Shown here piece after piece: positions 54,701 to 63,719 of a stretch of 64,000 nt of DNA. How positions within the stretch are numbered: position 1 is the first letter of the stretch; each line of letters starts with the position of its first letter. Source of the DNA: Paenibacillus agilis (GTDB lineage: Bacteria; Bacillota; Bacilli; Paenibacillales; Paenibacillaceae); NCBI RefSeq assembly GCF_007786455.1, contig NZ_VNJK01000001.1, positions 2,502,074 through 2,566,073 of the forward strand, in the 5' to 3' direction. The notes under the pieces are model-generated. The model was not told the origin of the DNA. It saw nothing but the letters and a program-made list of their open reading frames with translations, and made no database searches. The position numbers and the translations under genes were made by a program.

Positions 54701-57700
54701 CATCACGTGGATACGCTCTAGCCGTATCATTAAACTGCTGCATAATTTGCTGACGTTCCGACGCAGTTAAAATATTCAATTGCGCAATCGCTATTTGCGA
54801 ATTGGCGACTACTTCTTGAACGAGCTGAACGAAATGCCCCGCAAGTCGGGTCATTTTTTCACGCTTAAACAGGTTTGTATCATATTCGAACGTAAGGGAC
54901 ACCGTTTCAGCTTGCTCTATCGCCTCAAGGGTTAAGTCGAACTTAGACGTTCCATTATGAACAGGTACTTTTGTACAACTTACGCCTGGCAGCTGAATGT
55001 CTATGCCACCCATGTTCTGCATAACGAATACAGTGTCGAACAGCGGATTGCGGCTCAAATCAGGTTTAAGCTGCTTTTTTTCAATTAACCGCTCTAAAGG
55101 ATAGTCCTGATATTCATAAGCATGCAGCAGCGTATCCTTCATTTCTTCTAAGAAACGAGAAAACGATTTGGATGCCTCTGGATAAGAACGTATCGGCAGC
55201 GTATTAACGAACATCCCAATCATGTCATTCCATTCCGCATGTGTACGAGCCGCTGCCGGACAACCTACGATGACATCTTCTTTATCCGCATATCGTGCCA
55301 ACAGCACATGGTAGACGGACAGCAATACCATGTATATCGTGCAACCGCGTTCCTTAGCAAACTGTCGCAATGAAGCGGTCTGTTCAACTGACATTCGAGC
55401 GTGAACAACCCCACCTTCGAACGATTGCATGCTCGGTCGATAAAAATCCAGCGGCAAGCTCAGCTCTGGTAGTTCTCCATTAAGAACATTTGACCAATAC
55501 TGTTCTGCTCGTTCATCAAAGTTAACTTTTTGGGCTTGCCACTCAGCATAATCTTTGAATTGCAGGCTCGGGGGGATTAGTTCTTTGCCAGCGTATAAGG
55601 CACACAACTCTTCCGAAAATATGCGCAATGAAGCACCATCGAATACAATATGATGAATATCCAACAAGAAAAGATGCTCTTCTCCTGCAAATGACACAAC
55701 CGCTGCTTTCATCAATGGTGCTTCCTCAAGCTTAAATCGATGTTTGAACCATTGTGCAAATTCATTAACCGACTCTTCATGGAACTGTTTATTCACACGA
55801 TCAACGTAATCCATTTCAAATACAACATCTGTTATGGCCGCTATTCGCTGACCAATTCCCCCATCCACATAATGGAATGATGTACGCAGAGCTTCATGTC
55901 TACTTATAAGCTTCTTTAACGCATTCAACAGGAATGTTCGGTCAAGCTTGCCTTTAATTCGATACAGGAATGGAATATGATAAGCTGCACCAACGGCTTC
56001 ACGCTGCTCCAAAGCAAACATGCGACGCTGAGCAGGCCCGAGTGTATATATTGACTTTTCATCAGCTGCTTGAATCTCATTGTCAGCTCGCTGCCCCTGC
56101 TGATCCAGTTGAAGCGCCAGCTCCCGAAGTATAGGCGATTCAAAGAACTGCTTAATTGTAAGCGTCAGTCCACAGGCTTTCGCGATTAGCCCCTGCATGC
56201 GTGAAACTTGCAGCGAATGACCACCTAAGTAGAAGAAGTGATCCCCTGCCCCGATAGGACCAAAACCTAGAACCTCTTCCCAAATACCAACTAACTTTCG
56301 CTCTGTCTCAGTGTGCGGAGCTATATAGTTGTTTGACATCCAGTCTTGTTTGATAGGATGCGGCAGCTTCTGACGGTCGATCTTGCCGTTAATCGTCAGT
56401 GGCATTTGCTCCAAGAACATATAGCAAGTTGGGATCATGTAACCAGGTAAGTGGCTAGCCAAGTATGAACGCATCTCATTTTCGGATATATTAGCCTGTG
56501 CAACGATATAGGCACACAGAGCTTTTTGACCTGACGTTTCTTCGAAATCGATTACAAGCGTTTCTACTACTGACTCATGTGCTTGAATTTGCGCTTCAAT
56601 TTCTCCTAATTCCATCCGATAGCCACGGATTTTCACCTGATGATCAACCCTGCCTACGAATTCCAAATTACCACTTGGAAGCAGTCTCACCAGATCTCCC
56701 GTTTTATATAGCCGCTCGCCGGATACAAATGGACTATCTATAAACTTCTCAGCCGTCAGATCAGCACGGTTTGCATATCCTCGGGCAACACCTTCGCCTC
56801 CAACCCACAGTTCACCAATTGCACCAACAGGCTGAAGTTGACCGTACTTATTTACAACATAGGCAGTTGAGTTCGCAATAGGTTTGCCAATAGGAATTGG
56901 CCCCTCTATGCTGCTTTCGAGTTCATACCAAGTCGAGAAAGTCGTATTTTCAGTCGGTCCATAAATGTTAGCCAGCACAATTGGCGCACTCTCTTGTGCT
57001 ACCCTCAGCATATGCTTAGGACTCATAAGCTCTCCACCGACGAATAATTGCTTAATCGGCAAAAAAAGACTCGGGTCGCGATCTGCCAATTGAATAAACA
57101 ACGCGGTAGTGAGAAACATCGTCGTCACCTTGTGTCTACGAATGGCGGCATCCAACTGAACAGGATCCAAAATAACGCTCTTGTCTACAAGCACCAACTG
57201 CAATCCGTTCAATAAGGCTCCCCAAATTTCAAAAGTCGATGCATCAAAAACAAGCGAGCCTGTCTGCAAAATACGATCTTCCGGTCCAAATGCTACAAAG
57301 TTCGTGTTCTTTACAAGTCGAGCCACATTGCGATGTGTAACCATAACCCCTTTGGGCATCCCAGTAGAGCCAGATGTGTACATCAAATAAATGAGATCCT
57401 TCGCTTCATTTATCGGCTCAGGATTGCTTGTTGGTTCAACTTCTAAATCGGAAGCATCGATCATTACTGCCTTATTTTCCATGGATAGCAGTCTAGCATA
57501 ATGTCCGCTTGTCAGCACATGCTGTGCTCCGCTATCCTGCAGTATGTATTCGATTCTGTCCAATGGATGATCGGGATCGATTGGCACATACACCCCACCT
57601 GCTTTCAGGATAGCTAAAATGCCAATGATCATATGTGCTGTACGCTCAGCTACGATGGCAACCGTTTGTTCTCTTTGCACACCTAGACGACGAAGTCGAT

Positions 57701-58475
57701 GAGCCAATTGATTAGCCTTTTCATTAAGCATCAAATAGGATATCTCTTCCCCATCTTCCATGACTGCAACTTGGTTCGGCGACTTCATAACCTGTTCTTC
57801 GAACAACGCCGGAATGGTTTGAAATCTCGGAAAAGCAGCCGATGTATCATTCCACAATGTCACTATTTGATGTTCATCTGCTGGAGTCAACACTTTCAGC
57901 TCACCAAGATGCTTATTAGGAAGCCTTTCCATCTGTATAAGGAGCTGTTCCCAATGGTTTTTCAGTTGCTCCATATTTGTATATTGTAAATAATTTAATC
58001 TACAATACACCCGAAGCTGCTGTGGTACCGCAGCACCGTAGTTGTATAAAAATTGGCAGTGTAGCTCACCTTCTAGTTCGGCCGCAACCAAACTGGAAGG
58101 TTTATTACTATAATCACTAATCCAACAGTAGGTATAGGTTGAATCCATAACAGGTACATGATGAATGTACTGATCTTGAACACAACATTGAATTCCGACT
58201 TCCATCTCCGCTAACATATTTCTTGTTATTCTATCTTCGTTAACAATGACTTTAGCGAGATTTGGTTTCTTGCATGCTGCAATATACAAACTTATCTCAT
58301 TCAAATTGAAATACCGTGTTAACAATATCCCCCAGGCCGTACATGCAACAGATTCTGGTGATAAGTCCTGCTTGCTTCTAATCGAACGTATGGCTTCAGC
58401 AGCCATTTCGGAAATTGTAAAAGTATACGCCTCGTATCCGTACAGCCTTTCAACCGTTAAGTCCACAACCGGCAA
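51702..58475 (-). CDS. Two-module NRPS with terminal reductase domain, AusA-like (A-T-C-A-T-R)
   Basis: About 2257 residues. The start is taken as TTG 58475 (AAGGGG nine bases upstream). Residues 1-200 look like a shortened condensation-like segment without an HHxxxDG motif. A1 spans about 215-710 (YTSGSTGMPKG, YKTGDL); T1 has LGGHSL near 756. C spans about 810-1230 (HHIVFDG near 947). A2 spans about 1260-1730, and T2 has LGGHSL near 1796. The R domain from about 1895 (LLTGSTGYLGAYL, later YIETK as the Y-x3-K) releases the product as an aldehyde. The specificity codes I read by aligning to PheA are DAFFFGITFK for A1 (branched chain, perhaps Ile) and DAFWLGGTFK for A2 (the classic Val code). 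A dipeptide aldehyde of this type can cyclise to a pyrazinone, as in aureusimine synthesis. Confidence 0.88.
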   Translation of the reverse strand: MPVVDLTVERLYGYEAYTFTISEMAAEAIRSIRSKQDLSPESVACTAWGILLTRYFNLNEISLYIAACKKPNLAKVIVNEDRITRNMLAEMEVGIQCCVQDQYIHHVPVMDSTYTYCWISDYSNKPSSLVAAELEGELHCQFLYNYGAAVPQQLRVYCRLNYLQYTNMEQLKNHWEQLLIQMERLPNKHLGELKVLTPADEHQIVTLWNDTSAAFPRFQTIPALFEEQVMKSPNQVAVMEDGEEISYLMLNEKANQLAHRLRRLGVQREQTVAIVAERTAHMIIGILAILKAGGVYVPIDPDHPLDRIEYILQDSGAQHVLTSGHYARLLSMENKAVMIDASDLEVEPTSNPEPINEAKDLIYLMYTSGSTGMPKGVMVTHRNVARLVKNTNFVAFGPEDRILQTGSLVFDASTFEIWGALLNGLQLVLVDKSVILDPVQLDAAIRRHKVTTMFLTTALFIQLADRDPSLFLPIKQLFVGGELMSPKHMLRVAQESAPIVLANIYGPTENTTFSTWYELESSIEGPIPIGKPIANSTAYVVNKYGQLQPVGAIGELWVGGEGVARGYANRADLTAEKFIDSPFVSGERLYKTGDLVRLLPSGNLEFVGRVDHQVKIRGYRMELGEIEAQIQAHESVVETLVIDFEETSGQKALCAYIVAQANISENEMRSYLASHLPGYMIPTCYMFLEQMPLTINGKIDRQKLPHPIKQDWMSNNYIAPHTETERKLVGIWEEVLGFGPIGAGDHFFYLGGHSLQVSRMQGLIAKACGLTLTIKQFFESPILRELALQLDQQGQRADNEIQAADEKSIYTLGPAQRRMFALEQREAVGAAYHIPFLYRIKGKLDRTFLLNALKKLISRHEALRTSFHYVDGGIGQRIAAITDVVFEMDYVDRVNKQFHEESVNEFAQWFKHRFKLEEAPLMKAAVVSFAGEEHLFLLDIHHIVFDGASLRIFSEELCALYAGKELIPPSLQFKDYAEWQAQKVNFDERAEQYWSNVLNGELPELSLPLDFYRPSMQSFEGGVVHARMSVEQTASLRQFAKERGCTIYMVLLSVYHVLLARYADKEDVIVGCPAAARTHAEWNDMIGMFVNTLPIRSYPEASKSFSRFLEEMKDTLLHAYEYQDYPLERLIEKKQLKPDLSRNPLFDTVFVMQNMGGIDIQLPGVSCTKVPVHNGTSKFDLTLEAIEQAETVSLTFEYDTNLFKREKMTRLAGHFVQLVQEVVANSQIAIAQLNILTASERQQIMQQFNDTARAYPRDASVVELFEQQVLRTPNKVAVETYDRQLTYTELNQVANRMAHYLRSNGVVEEQAVILLAERSADMIVGVLAILKAGGVYVPIDPDYPAERIQYMIEDSGASLALSSRQLAHRLPVTVNTIVLDDLKLNDYSKENVGEVPSPNHLIYIMYTSGSTGKPKGVMITHRNVIRLVQNTDFVQFQPDDCLLQTGSLVFDASTFEIWGALLNGLRLVLVDKTTILDAVQLGAAIQRYGITMMWLTSPLFTQLAEQDAHIFKPIRVLLVGGDVLSPKHISCVRNSCKPIMIINGYGPTENTTFSTCFSIEEERESSLPIGKPIANSTAYVVNGAGTLQPIGVPGELWVGGDGVGRGYLNRDDLTEAAFINRAFGAPEKLYRTGDLVRWLSDGNLEFLGRKDHQVKIRGYRMELGEIEAHIRNHAWVKDVLVIDMEEESDVKALCAYIVADRVMTSKDVRDYAIERMPDYMIPTYYVFLEQMPLTTNGKVDRAKLPTPEKQESMASGNFVAPANETEQKLAMLWKDLLGLVEVSVEDNFFELGGHSLKAISLIAWLKREYEVEVRDVFQYPTIRQLAQHMKFHPNHLKDKLSQLRDRMQVGRDEKKQGNERLEEERQQYQKSISTYMAHIKHTLQEENAYSYILLTGSTGYLGAYLLRDLLEQQKSCQVTVIVRGDSQEQAKERLLHKLTNYFGFDWVKHNSDRIRIVHGNLSDVKLGLDHQQYARLASEVDCIIHCAANVKHYGPYEEFVSNNVTATEHLIQFAMDVKAKAFHHVSTMSVGMGTIDDIESVFFTEYDLDFGQQHNNYYIETKFEAEKLVHSARKQGLIANIYRIGNIVFDSVSGKFQENIKDNAFYNRMKSFIQLGAVPITEADIDLSYVDQVSGALLTLFNKPVLHQHTFHLYNPNFVSMSDILADREECRVEEQSIEEFFDMLYTAYNQGDNTNAVENMLLHSGWMDENVDSNHFELTAELTLNLLKQLGFDWDVPENRHISAMLGHCRRVGFLE

Positions 58476-60089
58476 AGCGTTCAACCCCTTTGATATACCA
58501 AATTAGACTCATATGAGAATGTATTCATATAAAGCTCGTGTTGTTGAATCTAATTTTGTTTACTAGCTTCCCCATAATTGTTGTGCTATATTGTCTAACA
58601 TCCTTGTTGCACCAACATAAAATACGACAATTTTCGACAATAACCAACGAGCTATCATAATTATTTTGTATGACACCGTTTTCTAGAATATTTTGCTCAG
58701 AAAACAAGGAAAAAGCTACATTCATTTACACTATCATACTTTGGAACTATGCTTTCCGCAAAACAGTATATGTAAAATGAGTAAGAAATCTTAGCGTAAA
58801 TTGTGGAAAACAGTCATAATAAGTCTATAACTACGACAAAAAGTGACAAAAAACTTAAGTTTCTATTCACTGATATAGCCACCCTAGCCTCTTCATATCT
58901 AAATAGTCCTGTTGAACGTAATTGGTATATCACATCCTCCCCTACTATAGTACTGAGTTCAAAACCATCCTCACTAGTATTGTCTTTAAAATAAATGCTC
59001 CATATCTCTATGAATACGCTTATGACAATTATGTTTATTATCGTTTTAACTATTCAATTTGTGCCATAAGTATCACGATAGTTTCATTCCTTTTTCATTT
59101 AAAAATCACTCATTCTAGTGATTTTTTACTATTTTTGATCTAGCACATCTATCTATCCATATGCTATGCTGTTTGCAAGCATCATAAAGAACGCAATTGT
59201 TGAACAATGACATATGTAAGCGATTCCATAATTAAAGCCACTGCTTGGAACAACTTATCTCTTAAGTGAATGTTGCAATGAACTTCATTGCGTTCCGGCA
59301 TCCTATAGAGTGGACAGACATAGTGGATGGTCACAGAAATTTTCCACTTTGTCGAAAGTTGGCTAATCTATCAAGCTGGGAGGTGAAACTGTTTATATCA
59401 GGAGCAGATCCAGTTCAACTGCACTTATAGTCTAGAGTCAAAGAATCTACTACGTATTCTGACAGTAAAAGTGTACTCTCCCTGGACTAAGTTCTGTTCC
59501 TATTCAACGATTTATTGCCCCATGATTTACAAAACATCATTCTTCAGTAAATAAACCTATTACCTCTTCAACATACTCCAATTTCAGTCAAGGAAACTCC
59601 ACTGCCAGATATGCATAGCTTGTCTACACAAATGGAATGTACGATTCCCTACAGTTGCTCATCTATTTAAACAAATCTTTCATTTTATGATTTATTTACT
59701 CCGCTCCACATAGCTTCAACGATTACTGCATCCTTGGCCAAAGTCTTTTCCAATAACCATGTAAGTCCATATGAAAACAATTCTTTATTATATCAATTTC
59801 TAAATTGGATGTTGAAAATAATCCAACGATCATTTATTAACAAACTGCACAGCTATTTCCCACCCCCTTCCATCAATATATTCAACCTGTCTAAACAACC
59901 ACGAATACTAGTACAGGTCAAGCTCACTTCACTTAACTAATCATTCAAACTCCATGTTATATCTATCATTTACAGTCATGGCAATCTGCTCATCTTCTAT
60001 TTTCAAGTAGACTGATGCTTCTTCAAGATGCCTACATACCCCTTCAATACGAACATGATGCATGTGAAGCTCAGACGCACCATATTCTT
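58476..60089. other. Long AT-rich region without supported genes
   Basis: About 1.6 kb between the leftward NRPS and the rightward secreted protein gene. Short open frames near 58803-59143 and 59734-59940 have no ribosome sites and no protein-like composition, so I do not call them. The NRPS promoter must lie here but was not identified. No recognisable insertion-sequence ends or RNA gene was seen. Confidence 0.45.
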
Positions 60090-60103
60090 AGGAGGTAATG
60101 ATA

Positions 60104-62311
60104 GTGGAACAAACGAAGTCCGTATTTAAAAAATGGTTAATGTCCTTTATGCTCGTCACGCTAATTATCACGATGGTTGGCGGGCAAGTTCTAGCCTATG
60201 TTGCTCCTCCCACAAGTGTAACCGATGCTACCTATCTTCCTGATGGCACTCTTATTCCTACTGGTCCAGATGCACTTATTGCTCCTGCTGCTGTTTCTCC
60301 GAATGAGCCAAGTATTACGTTGACGGCTGATGATGAATACGAGGTATATCATAACGGGGTCAGAATTGGTGCAAGTACCAACTGGAAACAAGCTGGGACA
60401 TTCCCTCTTAAAGTTACTACTGGTAAAAACGTCATCGCAGTAAAAGCGAAAGACAACGGAATTTACGCAGGTCTTCTTGCTGAGATTAATGCAGGGCCAG
60501 ATGATATTTTCACAACGGATTTTAACTGGAAGTCGACAAGCACGTTTACTGAAGGATGGCATTTGAGCGATTTCAACGACGCTGCATGGCAGCGAGCGAA
60601 AGACTTCGGATCATACGGTATAACTCCGTGGGACAAGTCTGTTCAAGGTATGCCAGTTGATACAGCTGCTAAGTGGATTTGGCCAGGAGACACCAACTAC
60701 TGGTCTCCTGTGAAGGAAGCTTATTTCCGCTTCGAATTCATAATCAATCCAGACGGTTCATCAGGTGTAGGTAATCCAATTACAAGCGTAGGCTCATTCA
60801 GCAACGTTACTCATCAACTAAAGAGCACGACAGTAACAATGCCTGCTAGTGTCAAAAACCGCTTAGATATCAAGGAGAATATTTTCGAAGACGAAGCTGA
60901 ATCTGGAAGCTTTGTCCTGACTCAAGAAGAGTTTAGACAAATTAACCCGAGCCTTGCTGCAGGGAAAATTTATTTCGATGAAGCAAGCAATAAAACAATC
61001 AAAGTTTCACAAGTGATACAAGATGGAACGAGCTTCAGAATTGACTATGTAGCTCCTGCACTTGATGAACTGCTCGAATATTACGATATTCCAGAGCAAA
61101 CGGTAGAATTAGCTGAATCCAACATCGTGTTGCCTGCCGAAAAAATGTCCTTAGCAGAACACGATCTCACTGTTCTATCCCCAACCTCCACAGGCTGTGG
61201 TAAAGTCGGCAATGATTTCACTTGTAACTTCAACAAAGTACTCGTGAACCAAACCGGCACTAACGGCAAAGTGTATGTAGAAGCTAGCGGCAGCATCACA
61301 CTACAATTCCCTAAAGTATCTGCTGTATATAACCGCAAAAAATACGATGTGAAGTTTACTGCAGGTGAAAAAGCAAAAGTTACCCTCAAGGGTGAAGCCA
61401 AATTCCACAAAGAAGTAAAAGTACCTATTTTCGGCTTCAACATTAATGCAGGAAAACTAGCAAGTGCTTCTGTAGGCGTATTTTTAGTTATTGGTGTCGA
61501 TGGCAGCGTTAAATTTGAGTTTGTCGTCGATCAAGGCTACTTCGTGGAAGCAGGCATTCGAGGCAAGAACTTCTTCTGGATACCCGTTTCATTTAAACCA
61601 TATGCAAATACCACGAGATATCTAAATATCACCCACAATATTGAAGGGCAGATTAAAGCTTGGGCTGGAGTAAAAGCTGAAGTCAGCTTGAAAATTGCGA
61701 AGTTAAAAGTCATAGCGGTTAGTGTCTTTGCCGGGATAGAAGGTCAGGGGAAATGGACAAGTAACACGAATGTGTCCTCTCACTTCTCTCTCACCATCGA
61801 TGCGCTCGTAAAAGGGGAAGCCACCGTACTCAACAAATACTTCAAACTGTTCGAATTCCGTTGGAATCTAGTTAAGCTGGAGAAAAAACCGCCTACAAAC
61901 AATACAAACTACGCTTTAACTGCAACCGTTTCTGCTGATTCGACCTTCCCTGGATACTCTGTTCTTAAAATAAAGGATGGTGATCGTAATACTGCTCTCG
62001 GGCAGAGCCATAGCTGGGCTAATAACCAGCATACACCTCTCCCACAATATGTATACGTCGATTTCGGCCAATCCCGAAACATTAATCGAATTGATCTCTA
62101 TACAACAGCTACCTATGCAATATCCAAATACGACCTACAATATTGGAATGGTTCTACTTGGGTGCAGCTAGCAACGGTTACAGGAAATACAGCTGCTAAT
62201 CGTACACATACCTTTAACGCTGTTAATACGACCAAAATCCGTGTTTCTGCTCTTCTTGGACCAAGCCACCAACAAGGTTATGTTCGAATTAATGAGTTAG
62301 AAGTATATTAA
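60104..62311 (+). CDS. Secreted protein with C-terminal F5/8 type C (discoidin) domain
   Basis: 735 residues from GTG 60104 (AGGAGG eight bases upstream; the ATG at 60098 is too close). A signal peptide (SFMLVTLIITMVGGQVLA) ends near residue 33. Residues about 75-220 resemble a jelly-roll or galactose-binding-like fold (WHLSDFNDAAWQRAKDFG, then KWIWPGD). The middle (about 345-590) is beta-rich and unrecognised, with two Cys (CGKVGNDFTC) likely to form a disulfide. The last 150 residues form a discoidin domain (NYALTATVSADS, YVDFGQSRNINRIDLYT, VRINELEVY). Such domains bind sugars on surfaces. Catalytic function is not evident. It stands alone with its own terminator. Confidence 0.75.
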   Translation: MEQTKSVFKKWLMSFMLVTLIITMVGGQVLAYVAPPTSVTDATYLPDGTLIPTGPDALIAPAAVSPNEPSITLTADDEYEVYHNGVRIGASTNWKQAGTFPLKVTTGKNVIAVKAKDNGIYAGLLAEINAGPDDIFTTDFNWKSTSTFTEGWHLSDFNDAAWQRAKDFGSYGITPWDKSVQGMPVDTAAKWIWPGDTNYWSPVKEAYFRFEFIINPDGSSGVGNPITSVGSFSNVTHQLKSTTVTMPASVKNRLDIKENIFEDEAESGSFVLTQEEFRQINPSLAAGKIYFDEASNKTIKVSQVIQDGTSFRIDYVAPALDELLEYYDIPEQTVELAESNIVLPAEKMSLAEHDLTVLSPTSTGCGKVGNDFTCNFNKVLVNQTGTNGKVYVEASGSITLQFPKVSAVYNRKKYDVKFTAGEKAKVTLKGEAKFHKEVKVPIFGFNINAGKLASASVGVFLVIGVDGSVKFEFVVDQGYFVEAGIRGKNFFWIPVSFKPYANTTRYLNITHNIEGQIKAWAGVKAEVSLKIAKLKVIAVSVFAGIEGQGKWTSNTNVSSHFSLTIDALVKGEATVLNKYFKLFEFRWNLVKLEKKPPTNNTNYALTATVSADSTFPGYSVLKIKDGDRNTALGQSHSWANNQHTPLPQYVYVDFGQSRNINRIDLYTTATYAISKYDLQYWNGSTWVQLATVTGNTAANRTHTFNAVNTTKIRVSALLGPSHQQGYVRINELEVY

Positions 62312-62340
62312 TACAATTTCAAACTTGTACAGGTAAATCT

Positions 62341-62375
62341 GAAGGCTCCGTCCATATTTACTGGACGGAGCCTTC
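62341..62375. terminator. Bidirectional terminator
   Basis: GAAGGCTCCGTCCA (62341-62354) pairs perfectly with TGGACGGAGCCTTC (62362-62375) around a seven-base loop. It lies between two converging genes. Confidence 0.9.
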
Positions 62376-62395
62376 TGTATGCATACAACATTTGT

Positions 62396-63427
62396 CTACA
62401 TTTTCAATCCAATATTCCCGAACTGCTCTCCTGCTTCCATTCGTTTAAAAGCTTGGACAGCTTGTTCAAATGGATATATTCGATCAATCACAGGACGAAT
62501 ACGATGCCTTTCTACAAACTGAAGCATTGCACGAAACTCTTCCGCACTTCCCATCGAAGTTGCTAACATGCTGAATTGATTACGGAACATCGTAGACAGA
62601 GAAATCTCAACCTTATCTCCTGAAGATCTGCCGAATTGAACGATCCGCCCAGCAGATGCTAGCACCTGTAAAAATTGCGAAAAGACCGCAGTCCCAATAC
62701 TATCAATGATCAAGTTGACCTTTCCACCCTGTAAGCTCTTGCTCCAAGCGCTATCACTAGCCAAAACATGATCTGCCCCTAGCCTCAGCGCTTGCAATCG
62801 CTTCTCTTCGCTGCGTGAAGTAACCGTTACCTTCGCCCCTGCAGCTTTAGCCATCATTAAGGCATAAGTTGCTACCCCTCCGCCAATTCCCGTTATGAGT
62901 ACATGCTCTCCTGATTTCAACTGTCCCCGTGTAAACAAAGCGCGATAGGCAGTGAGAGCGGCTAATGGCAGCACACCTGCTTCTTCCCAAGTCAGATAGG
63001 CGGGCTTTTTCTCTATGCTTGTGAAAGGTACGATGACATACTCCCCAAATGTGCCATCCGATGGATATCCTAGTATATCAAGAATCTCAGGCATCTCATT
63101 TGTACGAGTCCAATTCAAAGTCGGATGGATAATGACCTCATCTCCAACTTGAATATGTTCCACGCCCTTCCCTACAGCAGCAACGATACCCGCACCATCC
63201 GAACCAAGCACAACAGACTTATCAAGGTCTCCCCGCTCTTTCATAATAAATAGATCGCGATGATTTAATCCAGCTGCTTGAATCCGTACACTTACTTCAC
63301 CTGCATTTGGCCGCCTATTCGCAACCGTATGCATACAAAGCCCTTCTGAACCATTCACCTGCTTATGCACAATTGCCCTCACACTTTCCTGCCAAGCTGT
63401 TTGCAAACCACAATCTTCATGGCTCAT
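62396..63427 (-). CDS. MDR-family zinc-type alcohol dehydrogenase/quinone oxidoreductase
   Basis: 343 residues. GroES-like N-terminal part (AGLNHRDLFIMKERGD, SDGAGIVAAVGKGVEHIQVGDEV), then a Rossmann NADPH site (VLITGIGGGVATYALMMAKAAGAKV). The usual structural-zinc cysteines are absent, so it is in the quinone-oxidoreductase/YogA-like group. AGGAGG precedes the ATG. The substrate is unknown. Confidence 0.85.
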   Translation of the reverse strand: MSHEDCGLQTAWQESVRAIVHKQVNGSEGLCMHTVANRRPNAGEVSVRIQAAGLNHRDLFIMKERGDLDKSVVLGSDGAGIVAAVGKGVEHIQVGDEVIIHPTLNWTRTNEMPEILDILGYPSDGTFGEYVIVPFTSIEKKPAYLTWEEAGVLPLAALTAYRALFTRGQLKSGEHVLITGIGGGVATYALMMAKAAGAKVTVTSRSEEKRLQALRLGADHVLASDSAWSKSLQGGKVNLIIDSIGTAVFSQFLQVLASAGRIVQFGRSSGDKVEISLSTMFRNQFSMLATSMGSAEEFRAMLQFVERHRIRPVIDRIYPFEQAVQAFKRMEAGEQFGNIGLKM

Positions 63428-63571
63428 ATGGCATTCCTCCTAGTATAGGTACAAATTATCCTTATAACAAAAGCTTAGCAAACGCAGACCTTGAGCGGAA
63501 ATATCATTGTGGAAGAGGGGTAAAACAAATCGTTATACCGAATTGAATCGTCAAATTGTATTATACACAAC

Positions 63572-63601
63572 AAAAAAAGCCGTGGAATTCCCCCGGCTCT
63601 T
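63572..63601 (-). terminator. Terminator of the CBM20 gene
   Basis: GAGCCGGGGGAATTCC pairs with its partner to give a GGAATTCC/GCCG hairpin followed on the minus strand by seven T. It lies about 120 bases after the stop codon at the right edge gene. Confidence 0.65.
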
Positions 63602-63719
63602 ACTGTTAACAAGTTACTTCATTTTACGATTATCAACGATCGAAGATTTAAATGTTACTAGTGATATTAGTTACACTTATGCTTCATCGAATCCCTATAG
63701 CAGGGATGCATAGTGTTAT

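Noticed and set aside
58803..59143. Short plus-strand frames upstream of the secreted protein
   Set aside because: No ribosome sites, A/T-rich composition, no recognisable features.
59734..59940. 68-codon plus-strand frame
   Set aside because: No ribosome site and no family resemblance; likely chance.
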